Part shown: positions 7,337 to 14,714 of the stretch, one piece after another
How the letters are laid out: every line of letters begins with the position of its first letter
Position numbering within the stretch: position 1 is the stretch's first letter
Source: Candidatus Parcubacteria bacterium
GTDB taxonomy: Bacteria > Patescibacteria > ABY1 > BM507 > UBA12075
DNA length: 64,000 nt
Direction of reading: 5' to 3'
NCBI GenBank assembly: GCA_002869165.1
Contig: PKTK01000008.1
Span: 1-64,000 of the forward strand
Translations under genes and position numbers: made by a program
The notes under the pieces: generated by a model
Told to the model about the DNA's origin: nothing
The model's database searches: none
Seen by the model: only the letters and a program-made list of their open reading frames with translations

Positions 7337-9103
7337 TTACCAATCCAAATCATCAAGAACTGCAGTGAAAGTGTTTAAACCATCGTAATCTCCAGATGGC
7401 GTTCCACCAGGAATGTTGATGCCCCAGAAAATCTCGTCACTTACACCAGTAAAACTAGTTGGTTTTGGAGTAACTGTATTAAGTGTGTCGGGGGTTGTTG
7501 ATGACAATGTATAAGAACCTAATCCATAAGTAAAGTTATTTAAATCAAATTCTTGATTTGCATCAGTTATCCAATAAGTATCTGTGTTATCCCACATAGG
7601 TAAACCCTCTACCTGAGTATTTATTGGAACATTTCCATAATTTTCCACAGTTGTTGTTGCGTTAGCATCACCTGAATTTTGACCACCACGAATAGAACCA
7701 TATGGTATTTCATCTTCCTGAATATCCAAAGCCTCAAGCGAAATTAATTCAACTCCGGAAACAGATGTGCTGGCCCCTTTGAGACCATCATCATCTATGC
7801 CTGTAACCCCAGCTAACCAATTATCTCCATCTTGTGGATTAGTTCCAAAGTTATCAGTCGGTGTAGCGTAATAAGAAATTTCAACTGTACAAAGAACCTG
7901 AGCAGTTGTAAAACTAGAACCACTACAACCGCTTACAACACAATCTGTAGTTTCCATTTGGTAACAATAGTTATTATCCGCACTACAATTAAGTCCACCA
8001 GGTGCTAAGAGTGCATCCGATATATAAATCGAACTCGTAGCATCTACTATATCCAAACATGAATTTGCATCATAAATATCTGCTGAACTTGAAGCCGTGG
8101 TTGAAGCTACTCCTTTCATCTCAATTTCTATTGGTGCTCCTCCATTAATAACTACATTAGATACAATCGGTGCCACATTATTTACAGTATAGTTAGCTGT
8201 TCGTCCATTTACCGGAGCTGGCATTTCATGCCAATCCTTAATAAAAGCATAGTAAGAGTAAGTATCATCAACAGCTGGGGTAGAGGTAGCAAAGGAACAA
8301 CTAACATCAGCTGATGTTGAAGTGCCAGTACACCATGAACCACCTTCACAGCCAGTTGACGTTGCCCAGCTATTAGTAGCACATACGTCTAGAATCAATA
8401 CATCAGCACCTCCCTGAACATCACCATCTGTTACAGAAGCAGTGACCGTAAAAGTTCCTCCTGGATCTTTATTGTCATCACTAGTAATTACAGCTGTATA
8501 ATCTGGAGCGTGGTTTATATATATAGGGCTTCCTGGATCTCCTGAACCCTGACTTGAATCCTGACAAGCTGCTTCAGTAGCATGATTATCACAAACAAAA
8601 CCGTACCAATCATCAAATTCGGCTCCTGGATCAGCCATTGCTGCATCTACACAAGTAGCTTGACTGCCACTTACCGTAGCACCAGAAACACAAAAAGTAT
8701 TACCTGCTCCACCGCCACATGTTGGCGCACCACCGTTATTTGGGGTTGCTGAATCAGTAGCACAAATTATCAAATAATAATTATTAAGCTCGGGATCAGA
8801 TGCAGTAACTGTCCACTCGGCTTTATTACAGACATTTATAGGAGTAGTAGATGCAGAAGCTGGATCTTCAGCTACATCAACATCAATATTTGGCGGAGCA
8901 TTTTTTACTGTCACTGTAGTTGTAGCAACATCAGCTTTAGCCTCGTGAAGATTCATTTCCAAGGATATTTCATTGTCAGTATTTTTAACAAGATTAAAGT
9001 CCAAATTAAAAACAAGGCCAGCTGTCAAAGTGCTCACCAGTAAACAGGTGATAACAAAAACAGGCATAGACCTCTTTATTTGTTTTTTTATTTTTTTACT
9101 CAT
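7337..9103 (-). CDS. Secreted Ig-like protein, paralogue of giant protein C-terminus
   Basis: A 588-aa protein with a basic N-terminus and a hydrophobic helix (about 14-35) acting as a signal peptide or anchor. The body has many Ala/Thr/Ser residues and paired cysteines in several Ig-like domains (for example NHAPDYTAVITSDDNKDPGG, then NVAPIVSNVVINGG, then NYCYQMETTDC). The C-terminus holds VSDEIFWGINIPGG and ends TFTAVLDDLDW. The same order of segments and the same ending (SDEIYWGMEIP ... TFTVILDGDGW) occur in the last ~580 residues of the 5904-aa protein encoded at 14715-32429, so the two are paralogues over this region. The shared end may be an anchoring or export signal. It is transcribed alone between its own promoter and terminator. 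No Shine-Dalgarno; the start is preceded by CCCC. Confidence 0.65.
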   Translation of the reverse strand: MSKKIKKQIKRSMPVFVITCLLVSTLTAGLVFNLDFNLVKNTDNEISLEMNLHEAKADVATTTVTVKNAPPNIDVDVAEDPASASTTPINVCNKAEWTVTASDPELNNYYLIICATDSATPNNGGAPTCGGGAGNTFCVSGATVSGSQATCVDAAMADPGAEFDDWYGFVCDNHATEAACQDSSQGSGDPGSPIYINHAPDYTAVITSDDNKDPGGTFTVTASVTDGDVQGGADVLILDVCATNSWATSTGCEGGSWCTGTSTSADVSCSFATSTPAVDDTYSYYAFIKDWHEMPAPVNGRTANYTVNNVAPIVSNVVINGGAPIEIEMKGVASTTASSSADIYDANSCLDIVDATSSIYISDALLAPGGLNCSADNNYCYQMETTDCVVSGCSGSSFTTAQVLCTVEISYYATPTDNFGTNPQDGDNWLAGVTGIDDDGLKGASTSVSGVELISLEALDIQEDEIPYGSIRGGQNSGDANATTTVENYGNVPINTQVEGLPMWDNTDTYWITDANQEFDLNNFTYGLGSYTLSSTTPDTLNTVTPKPTSFTGVSDEIFWGINIPGGTPSGDYDGLNTFTAVLDDLDW

Positions 9104-9128
9104 GGGGATACGGATTAATTAAATTATG

Positions 9129-9168
9129 TGGATAATAAAATATCCATAGTCTTATTAATATTATAACA
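9129..9168 (-). promoter_or_regulatory. Extended -10 promoter and leader hairpin
   Basis: On the minus strand TGTTATAAT (9160-9168) is an extended -10 box; the -35 is poor. The leader contains a small hairpin TGGATA / TATCCA (9129-9134 and 9141-9146), about 25 bases before the start codon at 9103. Confidence 0.5.
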
Positions 9169-9284
9169 TAAAATTTAAAATTTGCCTAAGTCGCTTAATC
9201 ATTTTTTAATAAATATTTTTTGGCTATTATTAAACAATTTTTTTTGATTTTTAGCAAGTATCTTTTTATAATTAAATACTTAAA

Positions 9285-9737
9285 CTAACTACACTCCAAG
9301 CTATCCACAATCTTATCAAAATATATCAAGTATTTTTTTAACTCTTCTTTGTAGCTATACTCACTTCTAATAAGTTCAATTGAAGTATTATCTGAACAAT
9401 CCTTTAGACCACTTTTGTCGTTTTTTTTCAAGACTTTAAATATTTCATTGGCCTGAGCCTCGCTATCTAAAAAATAAAAAACTGCAACATCCCCTTCTTC
9501 TTTTAAACGATAATTTCCTTCCCAAAAAACAGGAATTGCCATACTGGCCCGCTTAGAGCTTGAATTGAAAAAACTAATTCTTGAATACTCCATACCTTCA
9601 TCAATTGTCGGTTCTTCCAAAACAACAACTTCAGAGTCATTATTGTTCAAAAAAAGGAAAAATAAAATAATTATTACAACTATAGCTAATATTATTAACA
9701 GAAATTTATAAGACGTAATTTGTAATTTGTAATTCAT
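9285..9737 (-). CDS. Small single-pass membrane protein, unknown
   Basis: A 150-aa protein: one transmembrane helix near the N-terminus (about residues 12-32) and a soluble, probably extracytoplasmic domain with a strand IPVFWEGNYRLKEEGDVAVFYF and a C-terminal cysteine pair (C-SDNTS and LECS). I do not recognise a family. The first dozen codons (NYKLQITSYK) resemble translated repetitive AATTACAAATTACG-type intergenic DNA, so the real start could be slightly downstream, although no other Met is available. It starts 9 bases after the FtsX/MacB-like permease gene and is likely co-transcribed with it. Confidence 0.55.
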   Translation of the reverse strand: MNYKLQITSYKFLLIILAIVVIIILFFLFLNNNDSEVVVLEEPTIDEGMEYSRISFFNSSSKRASMAIPVFWEGNYRLKEEGDVAVFYFLDSEAQANEIFKVLKKNDKSGLKDCSDNTSIELIRSEYSYKEELKKYLIYFDKIVDSLECS

Positions 9738-9746
9738 ATTTCCTTA

Positions 9747-10964
9747 TTAACCTCTAATAGCATCCAACGGATTTAAAGAACCTGCACGACTTGAAGGAAA
9801 AAGGCCTGTTAAGTATCCCATGACCATAGAAAAGAAAGCAATAAATAACAAAAAACCAATTGGAAAACGAAAAAGACTCATAGCTGCTCCGCCCATTTTA
9901 GTTGCTAAAAGACCAAGTAAAAAATTTACCGACAATCCACCCCCAACTCCAATCACTATTCCCACCAAACCACCCAAAGAACCCATAATAACTGATTCAG
10001 TTAAAAACATAACTTTAATTTTCGCAGGAGATCCACCAATAGTTCTCATAATACCAATTTCTTTAGTGCGCTCAAGCAAAGTAACTGTCATGGTATTAAA
10101 CATGCCAATGGCAGATACGACTAAAGCAATTCCACCAAAAATCGCCAAAGTAACCTGGATACCTGTAAAAATTTTATTAGCCTGATCCACTGTTTTTGAC
10201 AAAGCAGTGACTAAAAATCCTTGATTGATTATTTCTTCCTCAGCTGAATCCAAAAAATCCTTGTTAACCACCTTAACTCTGGCTTTTTCATAATAAGGTA
10301 TAGCAAACTTGCTTTCAAATTCTTGGATATTCATGTAGGCAAACAAAGAAGTTTCATCCTCAATAACGCCAATAATTTTATAATCCTTATTCATAGGAAG
10401 CTCTTGTACATCTTCACTATCACCGTCAATCGGAATAAACACCTTGAAACTAACTTTTTGTCCTAAAACATCAGTATAAGACCCATCCTCTGATATTAGA
10501 TTAAATAACTTCAAAACTGCCGAGGATAAAACCACAGAATCTCTATCATTTTCCCTAAACAAATCCCCTTCTTTTACAATAATACCAGCGTAATTAAAAT
10601 ATTTGGACTCAGCCCCATTCAAAGTGATGCTACTGGTCAAATCTCCATAACTAACTAACGAAGGAAAACTAGCCATAGCGGAAACATCCTCAACATTTTC
10701 AATATTATTAAAATTATTAATTGCTTGCTCATCTATTACAATCACCCTGGAAGGAGGAGTTAAAACATTTAGAGAAAGCATAGCATCACCAAACACGATT
10801 TGCTCAAGCAAAACCCCTTGAAGACCGTAACCCAAGCCCACCAAAACCACCACTGCCGCAATACCAACACCGATACCTAGTATTGTTAACCAGGTACGAG
10901 CAGGCCGGGTCCTAAACATCCTCGTGGCCAACTTCATATTATCTTGTATACGCATCATTGCCAT
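9747..10964 (-). CDS. MacB/FtsX-family ABC transporter permease
   Basis: A 405-aa permease of the MacB/LolC/FtsX superfamily. It has a first membrane helix at about 22-47 (RTWLTILGIGVGIAAVVVLVG), an extracytoplasmic MacB_PCD-like domain at about 48-265, and three C-terminal helices at about 272-298, 325-350 and 365-395. The conserved loop LLERTKEIGIMRTIGGSPAK is present between the second and third helices. It probably works with the ATPase encoded at 11250-12575. This superfamily exports peptides or lipoproteins, or acts as a mechanotransmitter, rather than importing. A good Shine-Dalgarno sequence (AGAGGA, six bases before the ATG) supports the start, one of the clearer ones in the window. 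Confidence 0.85.
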   Translation of the reverse strand: MAMMRIQDNMKLATRMFRTRPARTWLTILGIGVGIAAVVVLVGLGYGLQGVLLEQIVFGDAMLSLNVLTPPSRVIVIDEQAINNFNNIENVEDVSAMASFPSLVSYGDLTSSITLNGAESKYFNYAGIIVKEGDLFRENDRDSVVLSSAVLKLFNLISEDGSYTDVLGQKVSFKVFIPIDGDSEDVQELPMNKDYKIIGVIEDETSLFAYMNIQEFESKFAIPYYEKARVKVVNKDFLDSAEEEIINQGFLVTALSKTVDQANKIFTGIQVTLAIFGGIALVVSAIGMFNTMTVTLLERTKEIGIMRTIGGSPAKIKVMFLTESVIMGSLGGLVGIVIGVGGGLSVNFLLGLLATKMGGAAMSLFRFPIGFLLFIAFFSMVMGYLTGLFPSSRAGSLNPLDAIRG

Positions 10965-11005
10965 AAATTTCCTCTTGTTTTCATTTTTTGTTATTCAATA
11001 TTTAG

Positions 11006-11028
11006 TGTACATTAAAATGTACATTATA
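11006..11028 (-). promoter_or_regulatory. Perfect 18-bp palindrome beside a -10 box
   Basis: TGTACATTAAAATGTACA (11006-11023) is a perfect palindrome. It abuts TATAAT on the minus strand (11023-11028), so it would sit at the transcription start of the permease gene. It looks like an operator, but no regulator is identified, and no good -35 is seen. Confidence 0.4.
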
Positions 11029-11092
11029 ATATATACGCTTTCTTCAATTTCCAATTTCTAATTTTCAATTTCTAAAAAACTGTTAACTTCTC

Positions 11093-11197
11093 TTTTGTCA
11101 TTCCCGGACGAAGCGAAGCGTAGTGGAAGGGAATCTCGTCAAGCATAATATTCACAAGATCCCCTTCCCTCGCTTACGCTCGCCGGGGATGACAAAA
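11093..11197. repeat. 105-bp palindromic dispersed-type repeat
   Basis: Left arm TTTTGTCATTCCCGG (11093-11107) and right arm CCGGGGATGACAAAA (11183-11197) match at 14 of 15 positions. Inside, GGAAGGGAATCT pairs with AGATCCCCTTCC and the CGAAGCG..GCGTAG block pairs with CGCTTACGCTCG, so almost the whole element can fold into one long hairpin. It is GC-richer than its surroundings and lies between the ATPase and permease genes. GTCATTCCCGG..-type hairpin repeats are common as intergenic multicopy elements; only one good copy is in this window. Confidence 0.75.
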
Positions 11198-11249
11198 ATG
11201 GAGCATTATTATTAAAAATTATAAATTGAAAATTGAAGCAATAGCGACC

Positions 11250-12575
11250 TTAGTGTCCGTGTAATTTTGTTTCATTGCCTTGAATAATAATATTCTCAAA
11301 ATAAAAAGTCATTTGTCTGGCTGGTTTTGGACTAAAACCAACTCCACCTTCCTCAATTGGTGTACCTAAACTATCTTCAAATTCTTCTTTTCTAATAAGT
11401 CCGGCCATTCTATTATACACTAATTCCTTAAGTCTTCTTTTTTGCGTTAAATTAAGTTCTCCCCTATGCTCCTCTATTAAATATTTTGTTAATCTATCAA
11501 TAAGACGCTTCTCTTTGGAAAAAAAGTTATTAGCTGTAAATCTTCTTCTAAATCTTCTAGTGTCTTCAGCTTGGTGAAGAATCTTTTCTACTTTTTCGCT
11601 CATTACAGCTGCCAAATTTGAACTCAAGCCAACTCCACCTTGTCTATATTCTCGAGAAAGACTCTTGGCAAATTCTTCTCTACTCATTTTCCTTTCAATT
11701 ATCAGTCTTAAAAAATCTTCTAAGCGAACCAATTGGTCAAAACTCATATCCTGAGTTAAATAATTGACCAAACTTTTTACTTTCAAAGTAACCGGGTTAT
11801 CATATGGCCAAAGTTTGGATAATTGATCCATTTCAGTTACCAAGATTTTTTGTTTATCAATTTTGGCAATTTGTTTCTTATCAGGGTTTGGTACGGTTCT
11901 TTGCAATTTACCATCCCCCATATAAAATACCCGATGAGCATAGCTTAATTGAGCTGCGTTGTGAGTAATGATAATAACTGTTTTCTTGTCAACCATATTG
12001 ATCTCTTCGAGAGCATCCATAACTTGCTTGGTTGAAACTGAGTCAAGGTTACCAGTTGGCTCATCAGCCAATAGAATATCTGGATTATTTACCATTGCCC
12101 GAGATACAGACACACGCTGATACTGTCCACCAGAAAGATTGTCTGGATATTTTTCAGAATGAATATCCATTTCAAATCTTTTTAAAATTTGCTTGCCCCA
12201 TGGTTTACGTTTTCCTGGTGGTACACCGTGAAAAGTTTGAGTCAAAACCACATTATCAATCACAGAAATTGAATTAATAAGAAAAAAAGCCTGATAGATA
12301 ATACCGATCGTGTTGGTTTGAAAATTCACCATTTCTTCTGGAGAAAAAGAATAAGGATTCTCGCCTTTCACATAAAGTTCACACCCCGAAGGAGGTAAAA
12401 TCCCTAGAATAGAGTAAAACATGGTTGATTTACCACATCCAGAAGGACCAAAAAAGGCCACAAACTCACCAGGAAATATCTCCATTGAGACCCCCCTGGT
12501 AGCTTTAAACTCATTTACCTTTCCTAGATTATAGGTAATTTCCAAATCTTTAAGTTGTATTATTGGTTCTGGCAC
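11250..12575 (-). CDS. ABC ATPase (LolD/MacB type) with duplicated C-terminal domain
   Basis: Residues 1-225 are a standard ABC ATPase: Walker A GPSGCGKST (about 44-52), signature LSGGQYQRVS, Walker B ILLADEPTGNLD, and the switch His in IITHN. This is the LolD/MacB/FtsE-like class. The family usually ends near 230 residues, but this protein has about 200 more. The extension contains two copies of one helical unit: RLEDFLRLIIERKMSREEF...GGVGLSSNLAAVM and RLKELVYNRMAGLIRKEEF...GGVGFSPKPARQM, each with a (R/K)xEEF and GGVGxS core. I know no named domain for this unit. It likely partners the permease encoded at 9747-10964, 285 bases downstream and beyond the palindromic repeat. Confidence 0.85.
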   Translation of the reverse strand: MPEPIIQLKDLEITYNLGKVNEFKATRGVSMEIFPGEFVAFFGPSGCGKSTMFYSILGILPPSGCELYVKGENPYSFSPEEMVNFQTNTIGIIYQAFFLINSISVIDNVVLTQTFHGVPPGKRKPWGKQILKRFEMDIHSEKYPDNLSGGQYQRVSVSRAMVNNPDILLADEPTGNLDSVSTKQVMDALEEINMVDKKTVIIITHNAAQLSYAHRVFYMGDGKLQRTVPNPDKKQIAKIDKQKILVTEMDQLSKLWPYDNPVTLKVKSLVNYLTQDMSFDQLVRLEDFLRLIIERKMSREEFAKSLSREYRQGGVGLSSNLAAVMSEKVEKILHQAEDTRRFRRRFTANNFFSKEKRLIDRLTKYLIEEHRGELNLTQKRRLKELVYNRMAGLIRKEEFEDSLGTPIEEGGVGFSPKPARQMTFYFENIIIQGNETKLHGH

Positions 12576-12632
12576 TGTTTAAAATTTAAAAATAAAAATG
12601 CAAAAATCAAAATGACATATAAAAATGTAAAA

Positions 12633-12929
12633 TTATTTTTTATTTTTAAGTGTCAAAATGCTACTTGCTATGATATTTGCAATTTCAATTATTTCTTTTA
12701 AATTATTATCAATTAATATTTTATTATTTTGATTTATTTCTTTTACTAACGCTAACCAGTACTTTGTTTCATTTGCGCTTTTCAAGGCTATTTCAAAATA
12801 TTTTATATAATCTCTTTTTGAATGACTTGATTTTGCCTCCACAACATTTGCGCCAATTGAAGTGGACGATCTTATCAATTGATCAATGACGCTATAAAAT
12901 ACTTTTTCATCTCTTAATTTATCTGCCAA
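12633..12929 (-). CDS. Four-helix bundle protein (S23/IVP type), interrupted
   Basis: The 98-aa frame matches the four-helix-bundle family (23S rRNA intervening-sequence protein, TIGR02436): DKLRDEKVFYSVIDQLIRSSTSIGANVVEAKSS..RDYIKYFEIALKSANETKYWL. The first helix of the family lies upstream: an ATG at 13004 opens a frame reading M-Q-N-D-K-E-K-L-K-K-E-F-I-A-R-L-I..., which reaches a TAA at 12939-12941 and then continues in the same frame into this ORF. The intact gene would therefore be 12633-13004 (124 codons), a normal family length. The family position at the stop often holds Glu. Function of the family is unknown; it is often found as a loose ORF near variable regions. Confidence 0.75.
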   Translation of the reverse strand: MADKLRDEKVFYSVIDQLIRSSTSIGANVVEAKSSHSKRDYIKYFEIALKSANETKYWLALVKEINQNNKILIDNNLKEIIEIANIIASSILTLKNKK

Positions 12930-13030
12930 TCTTATATTTTATATACTAAAACTAATCAAACGTGCAATAAATTCTTTTTTTAATTTTTCCTTGTCATTTT
13001 GCATTTTAATTTTTTATATTTGATTTCTGA

Positions 13031-14647
13031 CTATATTCCCATCTTCTTAACCCAGCCGAAGCTTGATTCAAAATTCTTTAAAATTATATCAATAATTGAT
13101 TCTTCTTGAGTTGGGGTAAGCATGGTGAAATCTTCTGATTTAGCCTGATTTTCTGCTTCATCTTCACATACAATCCAAAACTTATATACGGTTGATGGAA
13201 TAAAGTTAGTAACTACTTGAACGTGCTTAGTGGCCATGTCTTCTTCTTTTGTTAAACTTAAAGGTTCGTCATTTGAAAATAAGCCCTGCTGATAAAAAAA
13301 CTGGCACAAGGCTGGCTCATCGGTTGACCAGGAGGCAATAGTTTGGATTTTATTATCCGAACCAGGATAAATCGTTGACTCAGTGCTTACCTTGGAAATC
13401 ACCGGCGCATATTCATCCCTGGTAGTGATAAAAGTGATTGGATCAGACTCGGCCTTTTCTCCATCCTCTGATTCCACTGAAATCATAGCAGAATAATAAG
13501 TATCAAAAATAAGGTTATCTAACTTCATAGAATGAACTGTGATAAAACTGGAATTACCTTCCAATTTCGTATCATTGTTGTTTAAATTGGTATACTCAAT
13601 AATTGACGAACAGGGCACATTAGTAGACCACCTAATGGTTGCTGACTCCTCTTCTACTTTAGAAATTTGCAGATTATAAATTTCTGGTTTAACTGACTTA
13701 GTTTTAAAAGTCTTGTCTTCAGAATATCCCTTGAGTCCAATTTCTGACTCAGAAGATACTTGAAAATGGTAAACAGTTGACGGGTCTAGTCCATTTATTT
13801 CTACAATGTGCTCAAGTACATATTCATCCGGTTCACCTTCGTTCCAAACATAAGGATCATCACTATTTGCATCAAAATCATCATCAGAAACAAGTGACAC
13901 CATAGAATTTGACTCTTTGTCAGTCATCCAAGTGATAATTGCATAATCTGTACCAACTTCTACATCAGCATAGTCAAGAATAATAGTAGGTGGAGCAACT
14001 ACTTCTTCTGCTTTTTGTTGGACTTCTTCTACTATTTCCTCCAACACTTCTTCAACCTGCTCAGCTGAACCTTGTTGCGTTATCTGTTCAATAAACTCCA
14101 TTACTTGATCAAGTGACATAGTTTGTTCAACCACAGCATCTTTATCCCCTGACTCTCCCTCTTCAGCCACGTCTTCACTTAAGCCATCTTTTCCTTCATC
14201 GAGAACATCCTGTTTTTTGCCATCAAAATCTTCCTCTTCAGGAGTACGAAAACTATAGTCATTGGAAATGCCCTGATTACCCTCTTCATCAGATGAGGTC
14301 ACCCGAAAATAATAATCCATACCAGGTAACAGATCCTCAAGTAAAATCATATGCTCAAGTTTATCAAATCTAGGTTCTCTTAAAATGCCATAATTTTTAT
14401 CAAGACCATAGTTTATCAATGAATCAGCTAACTCATCTGTCTCCCAGGTAATATATGTAGAGGTAGCAGACACTTCTCCAATTTTAATATTGTAAAGCTG
14501 AGGAGGTGTAACATCATCCTCTTCTTCTTGAGCATTCAAAGCGGTAATAGGTTCATAACCAATCACAAAAAGCCCGACAAAAAAGACGGTTAGCAATACA
14601 AATGTAAAAATTACCATATTAAGGTAAAATTCGAAACCTAGTCGCAT
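13031..14647 (-). CDS. Membrane-anchored protein with Fn3-like repeats
   Basis: A 538-aa protein with one N-terminal transmembrane helix (about residues 9-32) and an extracytoplasmic body. Four fibronectin-III or purple-acid-phosphatase-N-like domains are visible by repeated starts such as PQLYNIKIGEVSATSTYITWETDE, TIILDYADVEVGTDYAIITWMTDK, PEIYNLQISKVEEESATIRWSTN and APVISKVSTES...IASWSTDE. Each has a later Y-x-F/Y-x-V-x-S-x-(S/D)-E-x-G-like strand. Between the first and second lies a long acidic, Glu/Gln-rich segment (about 140-225), probably a flexible stalk. It lies directly downstream of the giant protein gene on the same strand, starting 68 bases beyond its stop. Probably a surface adhesion or scaffold protein. 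Confidence 0.65.
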   Translation of the reverse strand: MRLGFEFYLNMVIFTFVLLTVFFVGLFVIGYEPITALNAQEEEDDVTPPQLYNIKIGEVSATSTYITWETDELADSLINYGLDKNYGILREPRFDKLEHMILLEDLLPGMDYYFRVTSSDEEGNQGISNDYSFRTPEEEDFDGKKQDVLDEGKDGLSEDVAEEGESGDKDAVVEQTMSLDQVMEFIEQITQQGSAEQVEEVLEEIVEEVQQKAEEVVAPPTIILDYADVEVGTDYAIITWMTDKESNSMVSLVSDDDFDANSDDPYVWNEGEPDEYVLEHIVEINGLDPSTVYHFQVSSESEIGLKGYSEDKTFKTKSVKPEIYNLQISKVEEESATIRWSTNVPCSSIIEYTNLNNNDTKLEGNSSFITVHSMKLDNLIFDTYYSAMISVESEDGEKAESDPITFITTRDEYAPVISKVSTESTIYPGSDNKIQTIASWSTDEPALCQFFYQQGLFSNDEPLSLTKEEDMATKHVQVVTNFIPSTVYKFWIVCEDEAENQAKSEDFTMLTPTQEESIIDIILKNFESSFGWVKKMGI

Positions 14648-14684
14648 GAGGATTTACTATTTGAGATTTTATTATTTGTTTATT

Positions 14685-14693
14685 ATTATAACA
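14685..14693 (-). promoter_or_regulatory. Extended -10 promoter for the Fn3 gene
   Basis: TGTTATAAT on the minus strand; no clear -35. Transcription would start about 30 bases before the ATG at 14647. Confidence 0.45.
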
Positions 14694-14714
14694 CAAAATA
14701 CTTTCTTTTGGCTA

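Noticed and set aside
11006..11023. Footprint of the IS481-like element (shared TGTACATT)
   Set aside because: The arms are in the wrong orientation for an end-to-end IS junction and no other IS sequence is near; it is better read as an operator-like palindrome.
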